NCBI GenBank assembly: GCA_032718475.1
Contig: JAUCBJ010006626.1
Span: 1-64,000 of the forward strand
Length of the DNA: 64,000 bases
Source: Nemertoderma westbladi
Lineage: Eukaryota > Xenacoelomorpha > Nemertodermatida > Nemertodermatidae
Direction of reading: 5' to 3'
Shown one piece after another: positions 34,825 to 46,133 of this stretch (positions within the stretch are counted from its first letter, which is position 1; each line of letters begins with the position of its first letter). The translations under genes and the position numbers were made by a program. A model generated the notes under the pieces. The model did not search any database. It was not told where the DNA came from and saw nothing but the letters and a program-made list of their open reading frames with translations.

Positions 34825-36231
34825 ATGGCTATTAAAATCGGAAGTTATAATTGTAACTCGGTTAGATCCCTCTCTAGTCAATTTGTAGTCAAAGAAATGG
34901 CCCGAGATTGTGACATAATCCTTCTTCAAGAGACCCAGCTTACTAAACAGAGCCTGGACTTCTTGAACTCGTTATCTGCTGACCACTTTGGCTTCGGTTC
35001 CTCCCCTACTGACCTTGAGGCTGGTATCTTATCCGGCAGGCCTTCCGGTGGCCTGGGGGTGTTGTGGAGGAAATCTTTAGGTTCAAACTTCGTCCGGATC
35101 CTTGAAAGCTCAGACCCAAGGATCATGGTTCTTTCCGTTTCCTGCCCGGATGGCTCTTCTGTGATTGTTCTGAATGTTTACCTTCCCTACGAGTCTTCCG
35201 ACAACCATAATGAGTATTTGGATTATCTGGGTAGAATTGCTGCTATATCCGAAACGGCCCCCTCTAATAAAGTGTGCATTATAGGGGATTTCAATGCGGA
35301 TCCAACCCGCTTATTCTTCAAGGACTTGTCTAGTGTTTGTTCTGACTCCGGTCTCCACATTGCTGACTTTAATTATCTACCCAGTGATACCTTCAGCTTC
35401 GTTAGCTCCTCGCACGGATCTACTTCTTGGTTGGACCACTGTGTCTGCACAGGGTCCATGATTAGTTCAATCCGGGATATTTCGGTTAACTACTCACTAA
35501 CCTTCGATGATCATTTACCTCTTACAGTTGTGATCGACGGTGGCTCGCCTCCCCCCGTTGTTTCTCACAATTCCGAGACTCCCGCTGCGGCCCACAGACC
35601 CATACCACAGTGGGAGAAAGCATCACCTTACAACCTCGGTCGTTACAGGGAGGCCACCAACGAGTTTTTATCGCAGCTGGTATTTCCACTCGATGCTGTT
35701 TCCTGCACTAACCCACACTGTGGCGCCTCTAGTCACCTGGAGTGCATCTCCACATTCTATGATACTATTGTTGACGGTTTAGTCTCCATTGCTGAGGCAA
35801 CGATACCTACTCGGAAACCTTCTCCCTCTTCGTCCCATCCCTGCGGCGTTCCCGGTTGGCATGATGAGGTCGGCATGCTTCACGAGGCATCTCATTCTTG
35901 TTTTCTCTACTGGCGCTCAATGGGCAGTCCTCGAGAAGGTCCCGTGTTCCACCAGATGTGCTCCACACGTTCTCAGTTCAAACGGCGTTTACGAGCAGTC
36001 AAACGTAATGCAGCGACGCTACGCGCGGACAAGTTAGCTCATTCGCTTATGGATAAAGTCTGTTTTAAGTTTTGGCAAAACATTCGAAAGGAAAACTCCT
36101 CCTCCGCTCCTCCCTCGCCTGTAATCGATGATGTATCTGGTCCCCAGAATATCGCCAACTCGTGGGGCGATCACTTCAGTAGTGTGTTCAACTCGATTCC
36201 TCCCACCCAACATATATCAAGGGTTCTTTAA
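34825..36231 (+). CDS. LINE ORF2 endonuclease part
   Basis: 468 codons. Starts MAIKIGSYNCNSV with the N-terminal Asn motif, then ILLQETQLT (catalytic Glu), GGLGVLWR, IIGDFNADP, SWLDHCV and FDDHLPL, i.e. a full set of APE-type endonuclease motifs. The linker toward RT includes a CTNPHCGASSHLEC cluster. It stops at 36231, where the RT continues in another frame. Confidence 0.85.
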   Translation: MAIKIGSYNCNSVRSLSSQFVVKEMARDCDIILLQETQLTKQSLDFLNSLSADHFGFGSSPTDLEAGILSGRPSGGLGVLWRKSLGSNFVRILESSDPRIMVLSVSCPDGSSVIVLNVYLPYESSDNHNEYLDYLGRIAAISETAPSNKVCIIGDFNADPTRLFFKDLSSVCSDSGLHIADFNYLPSDTFSFVSSSHGSTSWLDHCVCTGSMISSIRDISVNYSLTFDDHLPLTVVIDGGSPPPVVSHNSETPAAAHRPIPQWEKASPYNLGRYREATNEFLSQLVFPLDAVSCTNPHCGASSHLECISTFYDTIVDGLVSIAEATIPTRKPSPSSSHPCGVPGWHDEVGMLHEASHSCFLYWRSMGSPREGPVFHQMCSTRSQFKRRLRAVKRNAATLRADKLAHSLMDKVCFKFWQNIRKENSSSAPPSPVIDDVSGPQNIANSWGDHFSSVFNSIPPTQHISRVL

Positions 36232-36254
36232 AGGATATTGCTTACACAAAAGAT

Positions 36255-37671
36255 ATGATATTTTCTATTGATGAATTGAGGCTCGGTCTCGCTCACCTAA
36301 AGTGCAATAAGTCATCCGGCCCCGATGGGCTAGTTGCGGAGCACATCATATATGCCAGTAATCGTTTGTTAATTTTTTTATCTTTGTTTTTTAGCACCTG
36401 TAATATTCATGGTTTTATCCCTTTGTCCTTGCTGTCATCGAATATCCTGCCCATTGTTAAGGATAAATCCGGTGACATCACAGACAAGTCTAATTATAGG
36501 CCCATCGCGACCGCCAATGTTTTAAGTAAATTGTACGAATTTTTAATATTATCTCGCATTGACCACCTTCTCTGTACCTCTGACAACCAATTTGGTTTCA
36601 AGGACTCAGTAGGAACCGAAACATGTATTTATACATTAAAGGAATTAATTAATTTCTACTTGTTGCATGGCTCTAATATTTTTCTCTGCTTTCTCGACGC
36701 CTCCAAAGCGTTCGACAAAGTAGATCATGGTCTTCTTTTTAGACGCCTTTTCGAACGTAAAATTCCGTTATTTATTTTACGCATAATTATTTTCTGGAAT
36801 GCCAACCAATCTATGCAAGTTTTCTGGAATGGTTGTACGTCCGATAAATTTTATTGCTGTAATGGGGTAAGACAAGGAAGCATTTTGTCGCCTCGCTTTT
36901 TTAACATTTTTATCGACACTCTCAGCTTAGAACTGTCCGGTTCTAATATTGGCTGTGCCCTCCTTGATGTCTGTCTGAACCACACTTTCTATGCTGATGA
37001 TATATGTCTTATTGCATCAAATCCTTGTGCGTTGCAATTTTTGGTCGATATTTGCAGTAATTTTGCTTCTCGCAATAATATGATTTTTTAACACGAAAAA
37101 ATCAAAGTGCATGTTTATCTACAGTAAGCTGCGGCCTTTTTCTACACGTCCTAATATTTCATTATATGGCAAGCCACTCGAAAGGGTTGACTCGTTTTCC
37201 TATCTGGGCCATATCTTGACGTCAGACTTCTCGGACGACGCCGATATTTTGGCTCAGCTAAGAAAATTTTACGGACGTGCAAATATGCTTATTAGGAAAT
37301 TTAGTAATTGCTCCACTGAGGTGAAATGTGTTCTTTTTAATAGTTATTGCTCCAATATTTATTGTAATGCTTTATGGTCGCGGCGCTTTTATTCCATTTC
37401 AAATTTCAATAAGATTTGTGCTGCCTTAAATAGAGCCGTGCGGAACTTGTTTGGTATTCGACTGTACAACTCCGAAACCGATGAAATTTCCAGCGCCAGC
37501 CAGATGCTTGTTAATTTAAATATCCGTTCTTTGGTGCAAATACATCGTAACTCATTAAGCAGTCTTTACCTTCGTATTAATAAATCATCTAACTCTTTGA
37601 TCGGTGCTGTAAGGTTTTGTTGCCGTCCTTCTTCAGCCCTGTTTGAGTCTTTTAATATTTATTGTAAATAA
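36255..37671 (+). pseudogene. LINE ORF2 reverse transcriptase part
   Basis: 36255-37091 has KCNKSSGPDGL, NYRPIATANVLSK, DNQFGFKDSVGTE, CFLDASKAFDKVDH, GVRQGSILSPRFFNIFID and FYADDICLI, a complete RT palm. A frame change at a T run (about 37086) leads to 37111-37671, the thumb and C-terminus with SYLGHILTSDFSDD. All catalytic Asp residues are present, so only frameshifts inactivate it. Confidence 0.85.
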
Positions 37672-37834
37672 CGGCCCCTTGTATGTATGTATCTTACTCC
37701 ATTTATATTATATTTAGTTATCATATTTATTAATGTCTGTACTTACATATTCCTTACGGTTGTGCTCTAGTTTTTACTCTATGGCTTTATAACTTTGCTG
37801 AATTAAATAATTAAAAAAAAAAAAAAAAAAAACA

Positions 37835-37960
37835 GTGGTATATCAGATGCGAACTGCCATCAGGGTTGAGCGACCCTTCCTAAAAGCATACTGAACATTT
37901 GGGATAATCGAATTTGATTCAGCCCATATATATAGTTGGGTGAAGATGACTAACTACATA
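37835..37960 (-). pseudogene. Upstream RT block of the interrupted minus LINE
   Basis: The minus strand encodes SIIPNVQYAFRKGRSTLMAV, the RT block that should precede the CVFIDYTKAFD block at 33440-33400. It demonstrates the split by the plus-strand LINE. Confidence 0.75.
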
Positions 37961-38326
37961 TACTAACTGGCATGTTAAATTTATATAATTTGAAAGTTTA
38001 CAATACATTTGCAGGTGATCCGACTCAATTATTATTATTGAATTGGATGTCCGGGATTTGTAAGTCACACAAGAAAAATATATTTGTGTTAATTGTAAGA
38101 TATTTTAGAAGGTATTTTTAAATTCAGCACCCCTTTTTAGTGCATATAGCAAGTATTGGCATTCTACTCATGGCAGAATCCATTATATGACTATAATTTA
38201 GAATATAATTTAGCATAATTAATGTATATAATTTGCAGTGTTTAGTGTTCCCTGTACACTAATATCTTTACTTATTTAACATTGTCAAATCATCAGCATA
38301 CCAATTTATCTTATTATATTTTCTAG

Positions 38327-38474
38327 CATTAATTACGCAGCACTATTGTACGAATTTGATTGCACCACTATGAATGCTGACAATGAGTACGTATGCCTTT
38401 ACGATAACATACATGACGCACCCTTCCTCGCTGGAGATAAAATACAGTCGGTGGAGAGAGTCGACCAACCATAA
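38327..38474 (+). CDS. Crystallin gene A, last Greek-key exon and stop
   Basis: Acceptor AG at 38325-38326 (ttttctag). Phase 2 in, stop TAA at 38472-38474. It encodes INYAALLYEFDCTTMNADNE, then EYVCLYDNIHDAPFLAGDKI and ends VERVDQP. This is a weaker fourth Greek key without a D/N-D/N-x-x-S/T-S site. With exon 31949 it completes a second crystallin domain, so at least two domains and four motifs are visible. Confidence 0.78.
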
Positions 38475-38503
38475 TGATGGAAATATCTAATCGAACTTAT
38501 ATT

Positions 38504-38509
38504 AATAAA
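38504..38509 (+). promoter_or_regulatory. Poly(A) signal AATAAA of crystallin gene A
   Basis: Canonical AATAAA 30 bp after the TAA stop of the last exon. A further 'gagaaataaac' follows. Position and sequence fit a short 3' UTR. Confidence 0.65.
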
Positions 38510-40002
38510 GAGAAATAAACAATTTTTTTTAATGGTGTGGTGACATATTATTATAGTGTATTATTTATTTTTGATTCAACCTCAAACTCAAAAACCTCAA
38601 CCTCAAAAACCTGTTTCAACTCAACATTTTTATTTAGATTTCGGTATATTTAAAGCTACATTTATTACTTAAACAACGTCTATTCAAACTGTGAATAACT
38701 AATACTGGATGGCCATTCTGTAGCTAATTATCAATAAACTGTACTTTTCAGCTCCATTATCATTAACACAGATGCAATTCGCTGCTGTTTCATGCCAATC
38801 TTTAATACTAGCGATGTTAAAATTTGAATAAATTTTAAAATTTTTACTGTAGGGTATTTAGGCGTAGCCTTAGCCTTATCGTTAAATTAGTACAATGACA
38901 CAATAACTGAGAAGGTTGCCTTTATTCCATTCCTTTTGATTCCAGTATTATTAATAATGTTGGGCATATCCTAAATCTATATGTCAGAAGTAGGTTTTGT
39001 TATATTACTTTATAATTTATTTAGAAGTCAATGTTTGTATCCTAGGATTCAGGTTAATTTTCTTGATGTTTTATCCATAAAACAATCTAGAATAACAATG
39101 ATGAAATGCATTTTTAATGATTGATAAATTAAAGACAAATTAGATTAAAGATAAATTAAACCAGGTATAATATTAAATTATTTCCTTCTAACTTTTAGAC
39201 AGATTCTAGTTGTGCTATCGTTAAATCGAATGATTTAACAGAATATTTATGAATTTTAGAATATTTATGTTTCTGTGTTTATATTAACATAAATATTGGG
39301 GAATTTATGTGTATACTCTTATTTAATGATTAAATTACTAACTCATAATATGTCGTGACCACAGACCCAGAACAACACATAGTACAATTTCTAAAAAAAC
39401 CCACACAACACTAAAGTTGTAAAACATCAGAAGTAAAACAACCCAGATCACACAAACCCAAAGTCATTGAAATTGTGTGAGTTGTTATTTCTCTATGCCA
39501 AAAAATCCCAGAGGTAAAAAAAAACCTCAATGTAAAGAGTTATGTTAATTGTGTCGTTCTGCCACTCTTTGAAAGAACGAAAAAAAATATTTTTTCTTTT
39601 AAAAATTATATTCTTATTTTCTCCAGACCTCTGTGCTAAAATTTTTATGACGGGGTCCACATTGAGGCAAATGTGTTAGTATTTAGCTTTTTCCCGAAAC
39701 TACACTTTTTGGTATGTGTTTTTCTCTGGCTATATGCTCACTATATTACAGTATGTTTAATAGATATATCGGATATAGTAGTTTTATCTTCTTAAAGATA
39801 CCTTAGTAATTTAATCGATGATGATATACACATTATAATACGGTCGAAAATGAAAGTAGTGCAGTCAATTTGAATCGTATATGATATTCTCATTAATGCG
39901 TCAACGTTTTTTTTTTGTTTTCGGTAAGATATAAATATCCATAAACAGTTAATTTTTTGGATCTATATTACAATGGATGTAATACATATATACAGGTTCT
40001 AT
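38510..40002. other. AT-rich intergenic region
   Basis: No coding sequence, RNA gene or clear element found. A few short repeats such as 'cctcaacctcaaaaacc' lie near 38590. Confidence 0.5.
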
Positions 40003-40262
40003 TTGTTTATCTATATAATTTTACCATCACAATGAAATATATATTTATCATACCGCACCATAAAGTAAGTTGACATATATATGGCTTACTATTTTGTTTA
40101 ATTATATAATTTAACCAACACAAGAATATATATATTTATCGTACCGCACCATAGAGTAAGTTGACACATATGGCTTACTATTCGTTTATCTATATAATTT
40201 AACAAACACATAATAAAGCATATTCTTATCACACCACACCTTAAAGTAGGTTGACACAATTT
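40003..40262. repeat. Three-copy tandem repeat, about 90 bp unit
   Basis: Each copy runs from 'gtttatctatataattt', through 'aacacaa', 'tatatttatc' and 'accgcacca', to 'aagtaagttgacat' and 'tggcttacta'. Copies start near 40003, 40096 and 40186; the third is more diverged. Confidence 0.8.
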
Positions 40263-40806
40263 AATATTATTGAAAAATATATAATTTTGGCTCTATACTA
40301 TACTAAATAATATTATATGTATAATAATGGTTTGTATTGTTGCGAGTAGTAAGGATTACAAATTCTTAACAATATAAAAACGCATAATTGACCTTATGAA
40401 ACTAAACTTCCAGCACCATAAGAATGTCTGATTAATTGTGCAATTATTTGATTCAACAAAGTTAGTTGTTATCGAATCAGTGCAACTTTTTTGGAAAATT
40501 ATAGAGATCGATAATTATAATAATATATATTTTTCTTTAAATAACTGTTTAGTTGCGATTTATTATAACCATAATGTTTATCATTTTATTGCAATTTTCT
40601 CGATATTTTTTCATAAATAGGTATAAATGTTATTCTATGAATAGTATCATTTGGATGCAGGAGATGTGGAGGGAGGGAGGGGAGGGGGGGGGGGGGGGGG
40701 GGTGGGGCTTGTAAGGGAGATAATAAAAGGTGAGGAAGGTTTGTCATAGGATACCCCATTACCTACTACAGTATAATACGATATATTTAAATTAATAGAT
40801 AATAAT

Positions 40807-41000
40807 TTGAAACAAAATAAATCAGCGCTAGAGGCAATAACTAATGCACTATTAAAATCATCATCGAACAATATTCCATTCTTCTATAAGAAAAAACCCA
40901 AACGTAGAAATGAAGGATCACTCACCAGAACATGGCAACATCTCAAGGAGAACCACATTAATGGCACCATATTGGGGAGAATGGCAGATGGGCAAATATG
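40807..41000 (+). pseudogene. Short open fragment interrupted by the hAT-like element
   Basis: 64 open codons, basic, rich in Lys/Asn. It ends just before the foldback element at 41006; beyond the element (42415-42490) another short open stretch (SATVAYRRQQARERE) occurs. Possibly decayed coding sequence of an unrelated transposon. Not recognised. Confidence 0.25.
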
Positions 41001-41005
41001 AGCAG

Positions 41006-42414
41006 TAGGGCGGTGCGTTTTTTACTTTTTTTCGATTTCATTGTTCTACCGGTGCACAAAAGTTGCCAAATGGTAAAAAAATAAGGCAAAAAAAATTTCT
41101 TTAAATTTCGTCTATATCTTCACGGATCCCAAGAGGGTTGAAATTTTGTGCCATCGCGATGCACCATAATGAAATTTATAACAATATAACACATTGATGA
41201 AAGATCAATGACTCAAAAAAGAACTTCCTGCATGCATCAAATGTCATCAAATGGGTCCAAACTTAGTTAGATACCAAAATTTTAATTTTTGGATCAAGGG
41301 AACTAGTGCCACAGGCACGTGGCCAGAACCTACCATTTGGCGCAAGTGATGATTATTCTCAATTTTCGCGATGGCCAACTTTGAGTTCTCCTACTGCATT
41401 CATATTATGCTCATTAGAACCGCAATGGCCGATTTAGTGGGGGTAGACACCTTCAAAACAAACGTAGAGCGAATAGTTCTTGAGATATCGCAGAAAATGT
41501 GAAGTCCGGCACAAGTCTACATTACCGCCTTGATGTGATATGGACAAATACACTAAAAATGATATTTTGAATTATCTCAAGGAATCACGAATAGACACAT
41601 CACAGAAATGATCGATATAGTGGGTGAAGACACCTTCAAAATAAGAATAGAGTCATTAGTTCTTGAGTTATTTTACAAAATGTCAAGACTATGTCCACCA
41701 ATTAATACTTGATATTGAGTTGACCCATTCCACACATTTTGTACAAAAACTATAGTGAATTAATCACTACTCTTTAATTTTGAAGTTGTCTGTATACACT
41801 AAATCAATTTGTTGCAGTGATGTGTATATTTTTGATGCCTTAAGATAATTAGAAGTAACATTTTTGTGTATTTGTCTATAAATCATCAAGGCGGTAATGT
41901 TGACTTGTGCCGTACTTAACATTTTCTGCAATATCTCAAGATCTATTCGCTCTATGCTTGTTTTGATGGTGTCTACCCCCACTAAATCGGTCATTGCGGT
42001 TCTAATGAGCATAATATTAATGCCGTAGGAGAACTAAAAGTTGTCCATCACCAAAATTGAGAATAATCATCACTTGCGCCAAAGAGTAGGTTCTGGTCAT
42101 TTGCCTGTGGCACTACTTCCCTTGATCCAAAAATTAAAATTTTGGTATCTAACTAAGTTTGGACCCATTTGATGACATTTGATGCATGCAGGAAGTTCTT
42201 TTTTGAGTCATTGATCTTTCATCAATGTGTTATATTGTTATAAATTTCATTATGGTGCATCGCGATGGCACAAAATTTCAACCCTCTTGGGATCCGTGAA
42301 GATATAGACGAAATTGAAAGAAATTTTTTTTGCCTTATTTTTTTACCATTTGGCAACTTTTGTGCACCGGTAGAACAATGAAATCGAAAAAAAGTAAAAA
42401 ACGCACCGCCCCTA
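41006..42414. mobile_element. hAT-like foldback (palindromic) element, copy 1
   Basis: Starts TAGGGCGGTGCGTTTTTTAC and ends with its reverse complement. The two halves are inverted copies over most of their length, so the single strand could fold into a hairpin of about 600 bp per arm. The same element occurs at 55280-56582. The flanks here (ATGAGCAG left, CAGATCAT right) do not form a duplication, unlike copy 2. No transposase. Confidence 0.82.
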
Positions 42415-42780
42415 CAGATCATCACAATATAACGTGGCAAAACTACGAGTCAGCCACCGTGGCATACAGAAGACAACAAGCAAGAGAAAGAGAGCCTTTC
42501 ATATCATGAACATATTAAATCATTAGCGACGTCATAAATTATGGCGCTTGATAAAAGAGCAGAGCAATAATCCTGAGTTACCACAACAGACATCACATGA
42601 CATTCTGAACCTATATACAGAAAAGTTCTCATTGGGGACCATGTTGGAAAATTTTATGAGAAAGAGCAAACATTTAACCTCAGTAGAAACCATCACAACC
42701 GAAATGACTCGGTAATTTTTCAACATAAAGTTATTGCACTACTACTACTAGGATCGGCATGCTGCATTGCAGCTGCATTT

Positions 42781-44427
42781 TTAAGAATGCTTTGCCGGCT
42801 TATCGAAAAAATTGCACCGCCACAACTCCCTATCACCCATGACATTTGCTAGATCATCTGCATCTTCAAGGCCAGTGTCCTTTAAGATGCTTCTCAAGAA
42901 AGTCATTGGCTGTCCACCATGCTTATTCACTCTATGAGGCTGCCAAAGTACAAAATTAAGCACTGGCTGGTCCTTACGGCGAAAGCAATGTCCTGCAAAG
43001 CGGAGGCGATTTTGTTCTAGTGTCAAGCTTGGTGGAACCAATGAGACACCTCCAATGTTATATAGTGTCTGGTTGGAGATGTGTGCATTGTACTTGACAA
43101 AATGAACCCGGCGTAGCATTCTTGTGAATGTGCCATCCAGAGATTTGGGTTCTCAGCAGTTAGAGCCCAGCATGGACTCCCATAGAGGAGTACTGGAACT
43201 ACTGCTGCTCTAAATAATCGGACCTTAAGTTTCCGATTAATTCTCGGTGACTTCCAAATCCTGGAAAGCCTATTCAAGGCTGCCCATGCCTTTCCCTTAC
43301 GTATTCGAAGGTCCTCACCTGACTTCCGGATCCATGATCCCAGGTAACAGAAGTCATCCACATGCTCAAGCATACCATCTTTTGAGCTTATGCTCATCCG
43401 ATCAGAGACTTGCTGAGGACTTTCAAAGTTAACTGTCAAAATTTTGATCTTTCTGGAGTTAATAAAAAGACCAACACTAGAAGCAGCATGTTCTAATGAG
43501 CTGAGGAGCCGTTGGGCTCCCTCTAGTGATTCTGAGAGTACTCCTAAGTCATCAGCAAAGTCTAGATCAGTTAGGTACTTGGCAGGATTTCCTCGACTTC
43601 TGGAGCCAGTAGGTGGAGTTATCATCACCCCATCATCATTATGATGATCTAAGGACATGCGTAGAACATAGTCAACAACAATTATGAACAAGAATGGTGC
43701 AAGTGTGTCTCCCTGGAGGACGCCCCATAACACTTCAAATGGTTCTGTGTCACCGTCAACAGTGGACACAAATGTTGTCGAACCATCGTATACTGATATA
43801 TGGTATATATGGGATATATGGAATATATGGTATACCGTATTGCTGCAATAATTCAATCAGGAATCCCATATAATGAAAGTATGCTGAACATACGTGAGCG
43901 AGAGACTGAATCAAAGGCCTTGAAGAAGTCAACATATATGAAAGACAGATGCCTATCTTTCTTTTTTGATAACTTTTCAATTATCCTTCTAAGTGCCAAA
44001 ATGGGCTCCATGGTCCCACGACCTTTACAGAACCCATTCTGATTTCAACGGAGCAGTCTCTCAATGGGATCCCTGATGCGATTTATAGAATTCTATTTTA
44101 TAGCTTTGCAGCAATCGAGATCAATGAGATTCCCCGAAAAGAACCATAGAGTGTTAGGTTGCCCTTCCTGGGAACTGGTACCAACTTATTTGTTTTCATT
44201 TCTTGTGGGACTCTTGTTGTTCGGTACATGTCTAATATGATGGGATAGATGAGCTTTAAACACTCAGGTATTTTAAACACCTCAGGGGGAACACCATCTA
44301 CTCCACTGGCACGATTGGTCTTAATGCTCTTTGCAGCAGCCTTCACTTCTGCAAAGGAGATATCACCAATGGGAATATCTGGGAGTACAGACTCCGACAC
44401 TTTTACTTCTATAAAGTTATCAGGCAA
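42781..44427 (-). pseudogene. RTE-like LINE copy 2 RT and C-terminus
   Basis: 44427-44098 carries the early RT (RASGVDGVPPEVF, GISLISIAAKL). 43980-43756 and 43856-43023 carry the palm (WGVLQGDTLAPFLF, DFADDLG) and thumb. 43119-42781 carries the C-terminal FAGHCFRRKDQP and GDRELWR motifs. Frames change several times. A 'tatatgg(g/a)atata' expansion at about 43798-43840 interrupts the palm. Confidence 0.82.
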
Positions 44428-44605
44428 TACCCTGTTATTATTGAGGAGCTTTTCAAAGCGGGCCTTCCAACCATTGCATTGAGGCGATCGGCTGGTGATT
44501 CAGCCTTAACCTTGGTGGTTGGTTGGCTTTTTCGACCAGCAAGCAAGTTGATCGATCTCCATGCCTGGGATGATTGCCTGCTGTCATCAGCATCATTGAT
44601 GGCAT

Positions 44606-45042
44606 TGATCAAGAAAACTTGCCACCTCCATGCAGCATAAAGGAGGTGCCACCTGTAGCTGCATAGACCCTCTTACTAGGGCAAATCTGGTCCTGTAACT
44701 AGGACCCCCTTCGTTCTGGGATAAGGACGCCCTTGGTCCTGGATTAAGGACCCATATACTTGGCTGCAGGGGTATATGGCCTGACCAGGCAGATGGTGAT
44801 CTACCAATGGCTGGTCAGGAGTAGAGTGTTGTCATGTCCACTCTGAGAGAACTTCACTGCGACCTGCACCTGGCAGCAAGGGTACAGGGCATGACCCAGC
44901 AGATGAGCTGCAACAGCCAATGGTGGGTCATGTGCGCCAGAGTAGATATGGGTGATGGGCCTCATATCTGACTCCATTGCGACACCCACCCTGTGGAATG
45001 GCAAACCAGGGTGTGGTATTTGCCCCGAGAGCTGAGCTGAGC
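44606..45042 (+). mobile_element. Inverted 5'-UTR fragment of the RTE-like LINE, own target duplication
   Basis: 437 bp flanked by TGATGGCAT at 44597-44605 and 45043-45051. 44632-45030 matches the 5' UTR of LINE copy 1 (about 8262-8680) in + orientation, while the host LINE is minus. It is thus a separate insertion of LINE 5'-UTR sequence into a LINE, not a simple inversion. It could also be a SINE-like unit that the LINE later captured as its 5' end. Confidence 0.75.
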
Positions 45043-45099
45043 TGATGGCATCAATCTGTTGGTTTATTAGCTCCTGTAAATTAACAAAGTACTGCCTGT

Positions 45100-46113
45100 T
45101 CAGGGACCTAAATGCAGCCTTAACTGCATTCTAGCCGCTGTAGTCTGTTTGAGTCGGGACTCTTTCTGCGCCTTGTAGGGGTCAATTCGGCACTTCTGAA
45201 TTTTGTTGTCAGTCCAGGGGGCCCTTTTCCTGTTTCGAGGGTATAGCGGAACTGTTTCTGCAGCTGCTAACTTAACGGCCTCTGTGAAGGCAGTATAGCC
45301 CTCACATTGATCTGCCGCCTCAGAGGCAAGAACCTCATACCTGTTGCTCAGCTGTAGTGTGAAGCTGGATCTCACACTTGGCTGTTGCAACAGAGAGGAC
45401 CAGTCATGCCGCGGCAAGGCAGATTTCGTTGTTCTGCTAGCACGCAGACTAAGTCTTACCTTGGCCACAATAAGGCGGTGATCACTGGAGAAGAGTCGTA
45501 GTGTAAATGCATTACAGTCTTGTATAGAGCTCCTGTATTTCCTACAAAACAGGATATGGTATATCTGGGACTTGTGACCACTGGGTCCACTATGAGTCCA
45601 TAGCTTTCCAGTTCGCTTCTTGAACTGGGTTCCAGCCGAAAACAATCCATTTCCAGAGATAAAATCCTGAAGATGGACGGAATTTCGGTTAACACTATTG
45701 CTATAGACCCAGGGCGATGTAGGTGATTGATGCAGACTTGCATTAAAGTCTCCCAGGAATGTTAAGAATGCATGCTGATCCACTCCATCAGTAGCTGCTT
45801 GTAGATTCTGGTAGAGATTTTCCACCTCCTCTACAGGGGCAACACTACTTGGAGAGTAGAACACAATCAGAACCACCTTAGGAAACTTCTTAGCCAGTCT
45901 TCCAGAACATGAGAAGTGGCAACGTATGATGCGGTTAGAGATTTGGTCTATTTTGTCTAATGCTGCATGTGCAGTTGGATTCATCAATAGACCAATTCCA
46001 CCATTGCCACTATCAACTGCTGAAGCGAGGGCGAGTCGCCAACCGCCCCCCATGTCCTTAATCAGAACCTCATCAGTCTGTCCAGTCTGCATTCGGTGCT
46101 CTTGAACACCCAC
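45100..46113 (-). pseudogene. RTE-like endonuclease, copy 2
   Basis: 337 codons starting within MGVQEHRM (catalytic Glu region). Then GGWRLALAS, GGIGLLMN, VVLIVFYSPSS, FLGDFNASLHQ and SSDHRLIVA, an almost complete APE-type endonuclease. The N-terminal continuation is displaced to 54004-54364 by the BEL-2 insertion. Confidence 0.83.
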
Positions 46114-46133
46114 TGCACTAAGAGAAAGCTTAT

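Larger units (their letters stand above)
33550..37833 (+). mobile_element. Nearly complete LINE (ORF1, EN, RT) with poly-A tail
   Basis: A plus-strand element inserted into the minus-strand LINE in intron 3. It carries ORF1 pieces, endonuclease, RT and a 3' A tract at 37815-37833. Frameshifts split ORF1 (near 34165) and ORF2 (near 36230 and 37090). I could not find a clean target duplication, so a small deletion may have accompanied insertion. Confidence 0.85.
42743..46133 (-). mobile_element. RTE-like LINE copy 2, 3' and central parts
   Basis: The 3' end (TAG/CTA run) is near 42745. C-terminus, RT, linker and endonuclease follow on the minus strand. At 46129-46133 it is cut by the BEL-2 insertion and resumes at 54004. 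A 437-bp foreign block (44606-45042) interrupts the linker. It includes the endonuclease N-terminus that copy 1 lacks. Confidence 0.88.

Noticed and set aside
40003-40262. CRISPR-like array
   Set aside because: Three long diverged units with no conserved short repeat alternating with unique spacers, in an animal genome; it is a plain tandem repeat.
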